Below, one piece after another: positions 25,120-33,711 of a DNA stretch of 40,335 nucleotides (the first letter of the stretch is position 1; each line of letters begins with the position of its first letter). Location of the stretch: contig DATIKM010000157.1 of the NCBI GenBank assembly GCA_035477595.1, positions 1-40,335 on the forward strand. Direction: 5' to 3'. Source of the stretch: DATIKM01 sp035477595. Its GTDB lineage: Bacteria; Armatimonadota; Chthonomonadetes; Chthonomonadales; CAJBBX01. The notes beneath the pieces were generated by a model. That model did no database searches. It saw only the letters and a program-made list of their open reading frames with translations, and had not been told where the DNA came from. The translations under genes and the position numbers were made by a program.

Positions 25120-26081
25120 CGATGCTGACACTCGAGGGACTGGCGTCCGCGGAGGGACGGTTCACGGCGTCTACGGTGTGCATCGGCGCATTCGATGGCG
25201 TCCACCTGGGGCACCAAGCGCTCATCAATGCGACCGTGCGCGATGCTCGGGCGGCGGGGCGTAGCGCGGTCGTCCTAACATTCGATCGCCGCCCGGCCGA
25301 AGTGGTAGGTGTCGCGGAGGTGCCAGGATACCTGACCACCCCGGAGCAGCGGGCTCGCGCTTTCGCCGCCTGCGGCGCCGACGCGATGGTGGTGGCGCGC
25401 TTCGACGAGGAGCTGCGCGCCACGAGCCCCGAGCGGTTCGCCGAGGCGGTTCTCGCTGGCACGCTGCGAGCTGGCGCCGTGGTGGTGGGGCAGGGGTTCC
25501 GGTACGGTCGGCGGCAAGCGGGAGACATCAACTCTCTGCGCACTGCGGGGCGCCGCCTCGGGTACGACGTGGTCGCTGTGCGACCTGTGCTATATGAGGG
25601 CGTCAAGGTCAGCAGCACGCGCATCCGCGACCTCATTCTGGGTGGCGCGGTCTCCGAGGCAGCGCGGCTGCTCGGCAGACCGTTCGCGCTGGCAGGCCAG
25701 GTGGTTGCCGGGCAGCGGATCGGGAGGCGCCTCGGCTACCCGACGGCCAACCTTCAGCCGTCATACCGGCAGGTCACGCCCGCGGACGGCGTCTACGCCT
25801 GCTGGGCTGTCTGGGGCGGGACGCGTCTGCCCGCGGCCTGCGGCGTTGGCGTGCGTCCAACCGTCGGCAGCGGCCCGCGCTCCATCGAGGCCCACGTTAT
25901 TGGTTTCGACGGCGACCTGTATGGGTGCGCGATGGAGCTTGAGTTCGTGGCGCGCCTGCGCGGCGAGCAGCGCTTCGACAGCCCCGATGCCCTTGCCAGG
26001 CAGATCGGCCACGACGTGCAGGCGGCCATTGAGGCCCTCGGTGCGGGCATGCCAGCCGTTCCGACCACGGAGTCATCCTGA
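25116..26081 (+). CDS. ribF: bifunctional riboflavin kinase/FAD synthetase
   Basis: This 321-residue enzyme converts riboflavin to FMN and then FAD. The N-terminal adenylyltransferase domain has IGAFDGVHLGHQALI (about 23-37), FDRRPAEVV and the STRIRDLI motif (about 170). The C-terminal kinase domain has RRLGYPTANL (about 205) with the conserved PTAN and a DGVYACWA strand. Length is typical. The start overlaps the truB stop by four bases, and the thioesterase gene begins two bases after its stop, so all belong to one transcript. Confidence 0.95.
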   Translation: MTMLTLEGLASAEGRFTASTVCIGAFDGVHLGHQALINATVRDARAAGRSAVVLTFDRRPAEVVGVAEVPGYLTTPEQRARAFAACGADAMVVARFDEELRATSPERFAEAVLAGTLRAGAVVVGQGFRYGRRQAGDINSLRTAGRRLGYDVVAVRPVLYEGVKVSSTRIRDLILGGAVSEAARLLGRPFALAGQVVAGQRIGRRLGYPTANLQPSYRQVTPADGVYACWAVWGGTRLPAACGVGVRPTVGSGPRSIEAHVIGFDGDLYGCAMELEFVARLRGEQRFDSPDALARQIGHDVQAAIEALGAGMPAVPTTESS

Positions 26082-26083
26082 CC

Positions 26084-26641
26084 GTGCACAAGCTGCCCAA
26101 CTCGGCTACCTGCTTCGTCTGCGGCGACCGGAACGCCGCGGGGCTCGGGGTGCGCTTCCTCACAGACGGCGACCGCGTAACGGTCACGCTCGTGCCGCGC
26201 GAGCCCCACATGGGCTACCGGGGCATAGTTCACGGCGGGGTGCTGACCGCGCTGCTCGACGAGACGATGGGCTGGGCGCCGACCGTGCGGACCGGGCGGT
26301 TCTGCATGGCGGTTGAGCTTCACATCGAGTTCCGACGCAGTGTGCCGGTGGGTGTGGAGATCACGGTTACCGGCTGGACCACGGACACCACGAAGCGAAT
26401 CTGGACGGCGGAAGGCGAGATCCGCGGTGCGGACGGAACCCTCTACGCTCGCGGCCGGGGACGGTATATGCCGATGCCGAAGGACAACGCCCGCGAGGTG
26501 GCCGACTACCTGCAGTATGACGACGGCTGCCTCGGGCGCGAGCGGTTCGTCGACGATGGCGTGCAAGCGCAGACGCCGCCAGCGCGCGTACCGGATGCGG
26601 CACAGGACGGGGCCGATGGGCGGGCAACTGAGCCTCTTTGA
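26084..26641 (+). CDS. PaaI-family hotdog thioesterase
   Basis: This 185-residue protein has the single-hotdog fold of PaaI/YbaW-type thioesterases that cleave acyl-CoA or similar thioesters. It begins with a short Cys-containing segment (ATCFVCGDRNAAGLGV), seen in a subgroup of the family. The active-site helix region reads GIVHGGVLTALLDETMGW, and the final strand is EGEIRGADGTLYARGRGRYM. The last 40 residues look unstructured. The GTG start lies two bases after ribF. The natural substrate is unknown. Its 3' end overlaps the polymerase gene by 26 bases. Confidence 0.82.
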   Translation: MHKLPNSATCFVCGDRNAAGLGVRFLTDGDRVTVTLVPREPHMGYRGIVHGGVLTALLDETMGWAPTVRTGRFCMAVELHIEFRRSVPVGVEITVTGWTTDTTKRIWTAEGEIRGADGTLYARGRGRYMPMPKDNAREVADYLQYDDGCLGRERFVDDGVQAQTPPARVPDAAQDGADGRATEPL

Positions 26642-28826
26642 TGATGGGCCGTCAAACGCTGGCCACCTGAGGTCGCCGCCGAGTGCGGTGCTGTTCGGCG
26701 CCGATGCCACGGAGCGGATCGTCTCCGTCGAGGTCTCGGAAGCGCTGGTCACCACCTACCTGAGGTGCGAGGACGGGCGCCTGCACGTGGAGCGCGGGCA
26801 GCTCGCGCCCTGGCTCCTGACGGCGGCGCCGCGCGCGGTTTTGGGGCGCCCCGCGATCACGCTTGCGGGCGCCGGTGAGCTGCGGCACTTGTTCGAGTTT
26901 GCGGACCTCGCCGAGTACCACGAGGCCCGGCGCGCTCTGCGCGACGCCCAGATCGTCCACTACTCCGCCGCCAACCCCGTGCGCATGCACCTCCTCCGTA
27001 GCGGACGCACCCTCTTCAAAGGGATGTCGATGCGCGACGTGGTGCGCATGCAGCTCGACATCGAAACGGAGGGGCTGCGCGCCCATACCGGCGACCGCGT
27101 GCTGATGGTTGCGCTCCGCGACTCGCTGGGCTGGGAGGAGTGCGTCGTCGGCGCCGAGACCGAGATCGTTGAGCGCGTGGTCGAGGCAGTCCGTGATCGG
27201 GACCCCGATGTGATCGAAGGCCACAACATCCACGGGTTCGACCTCCCGTTCCTGGTGGAGCGGGCACGGCAGATGGGTATCCCGCTCGCGCTTGGCAGGG
27301 ACGGCAGCGAGCCGCGGATCGGAGCGGAGCGCCAGTTCGCGGTCGGAGGCATCACGCGGCCTATCCAGCCGGTGTTCATCCACGGTCGGCATGTCATCGA
27401 CACCTACCTCGCGGTTCAGCGGTTCGACTGGGCGCGGGGCGAGCTCAGCGGCTACGGGCTCAAGGAGGTCGCGCGCGCATATGGCATCGCGGCAGAGGAT
27501 CGCATCGAGCTGCCGCGCGAGGAGATGAGCCGGCTGTTCCGCGATGACCCCGAGCGCGTGTGCCGGTACGCGCAGCAGGACGTGCTGGAGACGAAGCGGC
27601 TGGCGGATCTGGTCACCGCCACGGAGTTCTACCAGACGCAGATGGTGCCGGACAACTACGGCGCCGTCGCTGTGGGCGGCTCCGGCGAGAAGATCAACAC
27701 CCTACTTGTCCGAGCCTATCTGCACGCCGGGCACGGCCTGCCGATGCCGCAGGCGCCCCGCAGCTATCCAGGCGGCTACACGGAGCTGTGCGAGACCGGC
27801 GTGCTGGAGCGGGTCGTCAAGGCTGACGTGGAGAGCCTGTACCCGAGCATCATGCTGACGGATGGCATTCGCCCGTCAACGGACACGCTGGGCGTCTTCC
27901 TGCCCGCCCTGGAGGAGCTGACTCGGAGGCGACTCGACGCGAAGGGGAGGGCGCGGCGAGCGGACGGTGCCGATCGGCAGTTCTGGGACGGCCTGCAGGG
28001 CTCGTTCAAGGTGCTGATCAACTCCTTCTACGGCTACCTGGGCGCCCCGGGGATGCACTTCAATGACCCGGATGCCGCTGGCTGCGTGACGGCGCGGGGG
28101 CGGCAGATTGTGCAGCAGGTTGCGGAGGAGATGAGGCGCACCGGGAGCACGGTGATCGAGATCGACACGGATGGCGTGTACTTCGTACCGCCGGCCGACG
28201 TCGAGGGTGAGGCGGCCGAAGAGCTGTACGTGGAGCGCGTCGGAGCGACGCTGCCGCGGGGCATCCGGCTCGCCTTCGACGGCCGGTATCGCGCGATGAT
28301 ATCGCTCAAGACCAAGAACTATGTGCTGCAGGGCTATGATGGGCGGCGAGTCATCAAGGGGGCATCGCTCCGGTCGCGCGCCGATGAGCCCTACGGACGG
28401 GCCTTTCTCAGCGAGGCAATCGACCTGCTGCTGGCAGACCGTCGCGCGGAGATAGGGCCTCTCTACCGACGGTATGTTGCCGACCTCCGCGACGGCCGTT
28501 GCGGGATTGGTGACCTGGCTCGCCGTGAGCGGGTGACGGCGAAGACGTTCGGAAGCGCAGCCAGGCAGAGGTTGGCGGAGGTGGCCGCCAACGTGCCCGT
28601 GGGCGACTACGTCATCGTCTACGAGCGGGCCGACGGCCGCCTGGGTCTCGTCGACGACTGGGAACGCAACGGGCGAGACACCAATGCGGAGTACTACCTC
28701 GACAAGCTGCACAAGTTCGCGAGCCGGCTGAGCGAGGCGTTCCCGGGCGACTTCGATACCATCGTGCCGCGGCCCTCCGCGCTCCGAGCGGAGGTCGCGG
28801 GCCAGCTCGATCTTTTCGCGCCGTAG
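26616..28826 (+). CDS. family B DNA polymerase with 3'-5' exonuclease and clamp-binding motifs at both ends
   Basis: This 736-residue protein is a B-family DNA polymerase. Exonuclease motifs: Exo I LDIETEG (Asp148, Glu150), Exo II GHNIHGFDLPF, Exo III YAQQDVLETK. Polymerase motifs: A at DVESLYPSIM (Asp404), B at KVLINSFYGYLG, and C as Asp517-Thr-Asp519 in IDTDGVYF. All catalytic acids are present, so the enzyme should both polymerise and proofread. Residues 4-8 read QLSLF and residues 730-734 read QLDLF, both matching the bacterial sliding-clamp consensus QL(S/D)LF. The start at 26616 keeps the first motif at the extreme N-terminus; ATG 26595 is possible. Its role is probably repair or translesion synthesis; it is not the replicative polymerase family of bacteria. 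Confidence 0.92.
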   Translation: MGGQLSLFDDGPSNAGHLRSPPSAVLFGADATERIVSVEVSEALVTTYLRCEDGRLHVERGQLAPWLLTAAPRAVLGRPAITLAGAGELRHLFEFADLAEYHEARRALRDAQIVHYSAANPVRMHLLRSGRTLFKGMSMRDVVRMQLDIETEGLRAHTGDRVLMVALRDSLGWEECVVGAETEIVERVVEAVRDRDPDVIEGHNIHGFDLPFLVERARQMGIPLALGRDGSEPRIGAERQFAVGGITRPIQPVFIHGRHVIDTYLAVQRFDWARGELSGYGLKEVARAYGIAAEDRIELPREEMSRLFRDDPERVCRYAQQDVLETKRLADLVTATEFYQTQMVPDNYGAVAVGGSGEKINTLLVRAYLHAGHGLPMPQAPRSYPGGYTELCETGVLERVVKADVESLYPSIMLTDGIRPSTDTLGVFLPALEELTRRRLDAKGRARRADGADRQFWDGLQGSFKVLINSFYGYLGAPGMHFNDPDAAGCVTARGRQIVQQVAEEMRRTGSTVIEIDTDGVYFVPPADVEGEAAEELYVERVGATLPRGIRLAFDGRYRAMISLKTKNYVLQGYDGRRVIKGASLRSRADEPYGRAFLSEAIDLLLADRRAEIGPLYRRYVADLRDGRCGIGDLARRERVTAKTFGSAARQRLAEVAANVPVGDYVIVYERADGRLGLVDDWERNGRDTNAEYYLDKLHKFASRLSEAFPGDFDTIVPRPSALRAEVAGQLDLFAP

Positions 28827-29172
28827 GGCCTGCGAGCAGACCCCTCCGGCCTGGTGCGCGCGACGGCGAGCGACAGCGGTCTGCTGACTGGCCGGAGCTC
28901 CCCCAGCACCTTCGCCGAACTCCACCTGGCCTGCACCGGCGCGAGCAGCACCACACTTCCCTGTGCCAGTCCGCCGCCTGGCCGCCGCGCGCTTCAGTGG
29001 CAAGTGCGGCTCCACGCCGAGGCCCCGTTTGGGGGGGGGTGATGGCGTCCCTGCGACCTGAGCAGTGGAGCATCAGGCGTTCCCCCGCGGGCTGCCCGGC
29101 TGAGGACGAAGGCAAGACCTGCCGATAATCCGAGCGGGCGGGCACAGGAGTCACAGCCACACCGCCCGGGGG
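28827..29172. other. intergenic region before the flagellar operon
   Basis: This 346-base region has no supportable gene. It contains a run of nine G (29031-29039) and, at 29121-29128, GCCGATAA, identical to the sigma-28 -10 consensus. Frames crossing it read as low-complexity translations without ribosome binding sites. Confidence 0.5.
29121..29128 (+). promoter_or_regulatory. possible sigma-28 (FliA) -10 element
   Basis: GCCGATAA is the exact sigma-28 -10 consensus and lies 45 bases upstream of flgF, in front of a flagellar operon. The TAAA-type -35 expected about 15 bases upstream is not visible, which lowers confidence. Confidence 0.33.
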
Positions 29173-29952
29173 GTGGTTCAGATCGTACGCGGCATCTACA
29201 GTGCAGCCACCGGCATGCTGGCCCAGCAGTTCGTTCTGGATGGCCTGGCCGGCAACCTCTCCAACCTGAGCACAACGGGCTTCAAGCAGGGAGTGCCGAC
29301 GTTCCAGGCGCTGCGCGAGTTGGCCATCCTGCGGATGGGCGGACCGATGGACGAAGCGGCTACGCCGATAGGTTCACTCGGCATGGGGGCCGCCTTCAGC
29401 CATACCGAGCTTGACCTCACAGACGGTCCCCTACAGCGCACCGACGACCCGCTGGACGCGGCGCTGATCGGCGGGGGCTTCTTCACGGTCCTCACACCCT
29501 TCGGCGAGCGCCACACCAGAGCGGGCCACTTCGAGCTGCAGCCGGCAGGTCGTGCTCCGGATGGGCGGCAGACGGCGTGGCTGGTCGATGGCGCAGGCAA
29601 CCGCGTCGTCGGCATGCGCGGCCCGATCCGCATCGCCGACCCCCGCGATGTGGGCATCCAGCCGTCCGGCGTTGTGACGTCGGCAGGCGTCGAGGTCGAC
29701 CGGCTGAAGGTGGTGGACGCGGACGCCGCCTCCATCACGAAGCTGGGCGGCAACCTCCTGCTCATCGACGCGCCGCGGCCACTGGCTAACGTCGTCGTGC
29801 GCAGCGGCTTCCTGGAGCAGAGCAACGTGAACCCAGTGGCCTCGATGGTGAAGATGATCTCGGTGCAGAGGGCATACGAGCTTGCGCAGCGGGCCGTGAA
29901 GTCGCAGGACGAGGCACTGGAGCGCGTGGTGAACGAGGTGCCGAGGCGCTAG
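29173..29952 (+). CDS. flgF: flagellar basal-body rod protein FlgF
   Basis: This 259-residue rod protein belongs to the FlgE/F/G family. The N-terminal helix IVRGIYSAATGMLAQQFVLDGLAGNLSN is diagnostic, followed by the GFKQ turn; the central D1 domain has GGGFFTVLTP; the C-terminal helix reads SNVNPVASMVKMISVQRAYELAQRAVKSQDEALERV. It precedes flgG, so it is assigned FlgF by order and by divergence from the FlgG-like neighbour. The start is a GTG with a G-rich but unclear binding site. It is the first gene of the flagellar operon. Confidence 0.88.
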   Translation: MVQIVRGIYSAATGMLAQQFVLDGLAGNLSNLSTTGFKQGVPTFQALRELAILRMGGPMDEAATPIGSLGMGAAFSHTELDLTDGPLQRTDDPLDAALIGGGFFTVLTPFGERHTRAGHFELQPAGRAPDGRQTAWLVDGAGNRVVGMRGPIRIADPRDVGIQPSGVVTSAGVEVDRLKVVDADAASITKLGGNLLLIDAPRPLANVVVRSGFLEQSNVNPVASMVKMISVQRAYELAQRAVKSQDEALERVVNEVPRR

Positions 29953-29970
29953 GGCCGCGGCACCAGGTGG

Positions 29971-29989
29971 GCGCGCCGCAGCGGCGCGC
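29971..29989. repeat. GC hairpin between flgF and flgG
   Basis: GCGCGCCGC and GCGGCGCGC face each other around a single A, giving a perfect 9-bp inverted repeat (a stem of about 7-8 bp once a loop is allowed), 18 bases after the flgF stop. It may tune flgF/flgG mRNA stability. Confidence 0.45.
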
Positions 29990-30137
29990 AGCCTCAGCCG
30001 CAAGGTGAACTGTTCGGCTGGACCGGTCTCGGGTGACCTCCCGGACGGAAGCCGAAGCGGGCCCCCGACCGAATGACGGGGCCATGGCACTGTGGACGGG
30101 CCAGGCGCCTCGGCGCCGGTGCGTTCAGGAGACCGGT

Positions 30138-30923
30138 ATGAGAGCACTGCACACGTCTGCCACGGGCATGACCGCTCAGCAGTTCGCGCTGGACGTCATC
30201 GCCAACAACCTTGCCAACGTCAACACGCACGGCTTCAAGCGGACCGTCGCGCACTTCCACGACCTTCTCTACCAGAACCTGCGAACTCCAGGCGCGGGCA
30301 CGAGCGGCGGCGGCCAGATCCCGACCGGCTCCCAGGTGGGCCTCGGCGTGGCCGCAGGCTCGACCAACCGGGTATTCACGCAGGGAACGCTGCGGAACAC
30401 CGGTGGCGAGTACGACGTCGCCATCAAGGGCGACGGCTTCCTCCGCGTCCTCATGCCGGACGGCACGACGGCCTACACGCGGGACGGCGGTCTGAGCCTC
30501 GACTCCCAGGGCAGACTGGTAACCTCCAACGGCTACGTCATCCAGCCCGAGATCATCATCCCGTCCGACAAGACCTCGGTCTCGATCGCGCCGGACGGCA
30601 GGGTGATGGTGGGGCGGCAGGGCCAGGTCAACCTGGAGGAGGTCGGCCAGTTGCAGCTCACGCGGTTCATCAATCCTGCCGGACTGCTGAGTCTCGGCAG
30701 CAACCTGCACCAGCCGACGCCTGCCTCGGGCGATCCAGTCGACGATGCTCCGGGAATGAACGGGCTGGGGACGATCCTCCACAAGGCGCTCGAGATGCCG
30801 AACGTCGAGATGGTGGAGGAGATGATTCGCATGATCACCACCCAGCGCGCCTACGAGGTCAACGCCAAGTCCATCCAGACGGCCGACGAGATGCTGCAGC
30901 AGGCCACTCAGCTGAAGCGCTAA
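30138..30923 (+). CDS. flgG: flagellar distal rod protein FlgG
   Basis: This 261-residue protein forms the distal rod of the basal body that passes through the P and L rings. The N-terminal MRALHTSATGMTAQQFALDV and NNLANVNTHGFKR segments, the QIPTGSQVGLGV turn, the FLRVLMPDGTTAYTRDG domain and the C-terminal VEMVEEMIRMITTQRAYEVN helix are characteristic. Length is the family's usual 260. ATG 30138 has AGGAGA (30127-30132) upstream. An inverted repeat follows its stop. Confidence 0.96.
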   Translation: MRALHTSATGMTAQQFALDVIANNLANVNTHGFKRTVAHFHDLLYQNLRTPGAGTSGGGQIPTGSQVGLGVAAGSTNRVFTQGTLRNTGGEYDVAIKGDGFLRVLMPDGTTAYTRDGGLSLDSQGRLVTSNGYVIQPEIIIPSDKTSVSIAPDGRVMVGRQGQVNLEEVGQLQLTRFINPAGLLSLGSNLHQPTPASGDPVDDAPGMNGLGTILHKALEMPNVEMVEEMIRMITTQRAYEVNAKSIQTADEMLQQATQLKR

Positions 30924-30936
30924 GGGCCGTCGGCGA

Positions 30937-30971
30937 CCGGCTGGCGCTGTCGATGGGCCGGCGCCAGCCGG
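30937..30971. repeat. 11-bp perfect inverted repeat between flgG and flgA
   Basis: CCGGCTGGCGC (30937-30947) and GCGCCAGCCGG (30961-30971) form a perfect 11-bp stem with a 13-base loop in the 69-base flgG-flgA gap. There is no U-tract. It may stabilise the rod-protein mRNA relative to the downstream genes. Confidence 0.55.
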
Positions 30972-30992
30972 ACGCTCTCTGGAGACAACGCC

Positions 30993-31937
30993 ATGGTTCT
31001 ACTCCCACTGGTGCTGGTGATCTTGCAGGGCCCCGTCGGTCAGCCGGCCGCCGTGGTCACAGTCCGTGCAACCTCCGAGGTCTCCGGCTCCGTGTTCCGG
31101 CTCGCCGAGATCGCCGAGATCACGGCATCGGACCCGGCGCAGGCAGCGCGCCTCGGGGCGGTGGAGGTTGGCGCCGCTCCCCTGCCTGGCCTCAGCCGCG
31201 GCCTGTTCGCGGGCGACATCATGACGCGGCTTCGCGCCGCTCGGGTCGATCCGCGATCCATAAAGCTGGTGACGCCGCCGTCAATCCGCGTGACCCGGAG
31301 CGCCACGCAGGTCCCTCCGGAGGGCATTGTGGCTGCGGCGCGCGCCGCGCTCGGGGAGCCCGGACCCGACATGCAGTTCGAGCCGCTGCCTCTCTCGGTG
31401 CGCCTCTTCATGCCGCCCGGCAACGTTGAGATGCGCGCTGGTGCGCCGCGTGGGAGGCCCGAGTCCGGTTCAGTGACGGTGCCCGTCGATCTGGTGGCGC
31501 CGGGCGCGCCGACCAGGACGGTCGATGTAGCGTTCAGGGTCCGGCACAGCGTGGAGGCCGTGGTGGCAACCCGTATGGTCGAGGCCGGCGCCATCCTGGC
31601 GGCGGAGGACCTGGCCGTGGGCCGCGTCGAGCGGCCCGCGTCCCCGACAGCGCTTGCGAGGGATCCTGCCGACCTGATCGGTCAGAGGGCGTCGCGCCGG
31701 TTCATGGCAGGTCAGCCGGTCCTCCTCTCGGCCGTCGCCGCGCCATCGGCGATCGAGAGCGGCGCGCGCGTTCGCGTCGAAAGTGTCGCCGGAGGCGTGA
31801 GCATCGCTGGCACGGGGCTGGCCCGCTCCTCAGGGGCAGTGGGTGACGTGATACGCGTCTTCGTTCAGGAGACCCGGCGGGAGGTCCACGCCCGCATCGT
31901 GGACGCGACGACCGTTCGCGTGGAGGAGGGCCGATGA
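30993..31937 (+). CDS. flgA: flagellar P-ring assembly chaperone FlgA
   Basis: This 314-residue periplasmic protein should help FlgI assemble into the P ring. It has a short signal peptide (MVLLPLVLVILQG). The SAF-type domain is visible in the second half: VEAGAILAAEDLAVGRVE, LIGQRASRRFMAGQPVLLSAV, then the C-terminal beta domain with GVSIAGTGLARSSGAVGDVIRV, which is highly typical of FlgA. The stop overlaps the flgH start (ATGA, 31934-31937). Confidence 0.92.
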   Translation: MVLLPLVLVILQGPVGQPAAVVTVRATSEVSGSVFRLAEIAEITASDPAQAARLGAVEVGAAPLPGLSRGLFAGDIMTRLRAARVDPRSIKLVTPPSIRVTRSATQVPPEGIVAAARAALGEPGPDMQFEPLPLSVRLFMPPGNVEMRAGAPRGRPESGSVTVPVDLVAPGAPTRTVDVAFRVRHSVEAVVATRMVEAGAILAAEDLAVGRVERPASPTALARDPADLIGQRASRRFMAGQPVLLSAVAAPSAIESGARVRVESVAGGVSIAGTGLARSSGAVGDVIRVFVQETRREVHARIVDATTVRVEEGR

Positions 31938-32608
31938 GATCGCACCGCTGGCTCAGTGTCTGGGTGGCGGCGGCCTTGCTCCCGTGCGCGGCGAGCGCCC
32001 AGGAGCGACACCAGGACCATCCTGCCACGTTGACGACCGCGGTCGCACCCGTGTCGAGCCCAGCAGCGACGGCCGAACGGCCCACCGGCTCCCTGTGGGG
32101 CCGGGGCAGCCGGTCGCTTATCGCGGACCGCAGGGCAAGCCGCGTGGGGGACGTGCTGACGATCCTCGTGCAGGAGACCACGACCGCCGCTTCGAGGGCA
32201 GCAACGCAGACAAGCCGCGACGACAGGACCGAGTTCGCGGGCCTCAGCAGCGGCTTTGGGACACTGAACCGACTGCTCAGACCATTCGACGTGGGCGCTG
32301 CCGGCTCCACCAGCGGTCAGGGCCAGACGAACCGGTCCGGTTCGCTGATCACCAGGATCAGCGTTACGGTCAAAGAGGTGCTCGAGGGTGGCAACCTGAG
32401 GGTTGAGGGCACGCGCGAGGTCACCATCAACAAGGAGACGCAGAAGGTGACGATTCGCGGCCTCATCCGCCCTGACGACATCGGCCCCGGCAACACGGTC
32501 TCGTCCGTCGCGGTGGCGGAAGCATCGATCCGGTACGACGGGAGGGGCCCGGTGGGCGACCGCCAGCGCAAGGGCCTGCTCAGCACCGTCTTCGACTGGC
32601 TGTTCTAG
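31934..32608 (+). CDS. flgH: flagellar L-ring protein FlgH
   Basis: This 224-residue protein builds the outer-membrane L ring. Typical segments are GSLWGRGSRSLIADRRASRVGDVLTILVQE, then SLITRISVTVKEVLEGGNLRVEGTREVTINKETQKVTIRG, and the VAVAEASIRYDGRGPVGDRQRKG tail. FlgH is normally a lipoprotein, but here the signal peptide (MRSHRW...LLPCAASAQ) has Pro before its only Cys instead of a small residue, so the lipobox is poor and cleavage after ASA is more likely. Its presence implies an outer membrane. It is coupled to flgA by a 4-base overlap and followed by flgI after 11 bases. Confidence 0.95.
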   Translation: MRSHRWLSVWVAAALLPCAASAQERHQDHPATLTTAVAPVSSPAATAERPTGSLWGRGSRSLIADRRASRVGDVLTILVQETTTAASRAATQTSRDDRTEFAGLSSGFGTLNRLLRPFDVGAAGSTSGQGQTNRSGSLITRISVTVKEVLEGGNLRVEGTREVTINKETQKVTIRGLIRPDDIGPGNTVSSVAVAEASIRYDGRGPVGDRQRKGLLSTVFDWLF

Positions 32609-32619
32609 GGGATGCGGCG

Positions 32620-33711
32620 ATGCGCATATTGTGGCTCATGGCGGTCGCGGCGGCGCTCAGCGCGCCGGCTGTCGGTCAGGTGCGGATCAAGGACATCGCG
32701 GGCGTTCAGGGCGCCCGGAGCAACCAGCTCATCGGCTACGGCATCGTGGTGGGGCTCGATGGCTCCGGCGACGGCAACAGCACGATCGTGACGGCGCAGT
32801 CCGTGGTGAACGCGCTCCAGCGGTTCGGCATGAGCGTGCCGCACGGGGCCATCAAGGTGAGGAACGTCGCGGCGGTGGTCGTGACGGCCGACCTGCCTCC
32901 CTTCGCACGCAACGGACAGCGTATCGACGTGACGGTGGCGAGCTTGGGCGATGCGCGGTCGCTGCAGGGCGGCACCTTGCTCCAGACGCCTCTTCAGGGC
33001 GCTGACGGGGAGGTCTACGCCGTAGCCCAGGGCAGCGTGTCGATTGGAGGCTTCAACGTGACCGCAGGTGGCTCGCAGGCGCAGAAGAACCATGTGGCGG
33101 CCGGTCGGATTCCGCGCGGCGCGATCGTGGAGCGCGAGGTGCCCACGTCCATCTCGGACGGGCGCACGCTGGACATCGCGCTCCATGACCCTGACTTCAC
33201 CACGGCAAGCCGCGTTGCGGACGCCATTAACGCCAGGCTGCCGGATGCCCGTGCGACTGCGGTCGACCCCACCACCATCCGGGTGTCGGCGCCTGGCGGC
33301 GCGTCCAGCCTGGTGGGTTTCGTCGCACAGATCGAGTCGCTCGCGGTCACTCCCGACACCCAGGCGCGCATCGTGGTCAACGAGCGCACGGGCACGGTGG
33401 TGATAGGCGGCGACGTGCGGATCACCCCGTGCGCGATCGCTCACGGGAGCCTGCAGATCAGGGTAGAGAACACGCCGATCGTGGCGATCCCGCCGCCATT
33501 CTCCGACGACGGGCGGCCCGTGGTGGTGCCGCTGAAGGACGTGACGGTACGGGAGGGCCGCGCCAAGCTCGGGGCGGTGCCCGCCACCACCACCGTGCAG
33601 CAGCTCGTGACGGCGCTCAACTCGCTGGGGGCGACGCCGCGCGACCTCATCGCCATTCTGCAGGCCATGAGGGCGGCCGGGCACGTCACAGCGGTCATCG
33701 AGGTCCAGTGA
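32620..33711 (+). CDS. flgI: flagellar P-ring protein FlgI
   Basis: This 363-residue periplasmic protein forms the P ring around the rod. It has a signal peptide (about 1-20) and the conserved start RIKDIAGVQGARSNQLIGYGIVVGLDGSGD. Further landmarks are GGTLLQTPLQGADGEVYAVAQG, GRIPRGAIVEREVP, RIVVNERTGTVVIGGDVRI and the C-terminal LVTALNSLGATPRDLIAILQAMRAAGH. Length is typical. The stop shares one base with the next start (TGATG). Confidence 0.97.
   Translation: MRILWLMAVAAALSAPAVGQVRIKDIAGVQGARSNQLIGYGIVVGLDGSGDGNSTIVTAQSVVNALQRFGMSVPHGAIKVRNVAAVVVTADLPPFARNGQRIDVTVASLGDARSLQGGTLLQTPLQGADGEVYAVAQGSVSIGGFNVTAGGSQAQKNHVAAGRIPRGAIVEREVPTSISDGRTLDIALHDPDFTTASRVADAINARLPDARATAVDPTTIRVSAPGGASSLVGFVAQIESLAVTPDTQARIVVNERTGTVVIGGDVRITPCAIAHGSLQIRVENTPIVAIPPPFSDDGRPVVVPLKDVTVREGRAKLGAVPATTTVQQLVTALNSLGATPRDLIAILQAMRAAGHVTAVIEVQ

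Noticed and set aside
30092..31429. Open frame of 445 codons over flgG and flgA in another frame
   Set aside because: Arg/Gly/His-rich shadow spanning two real genes and their intergenic hairpin; no motif or start signal.
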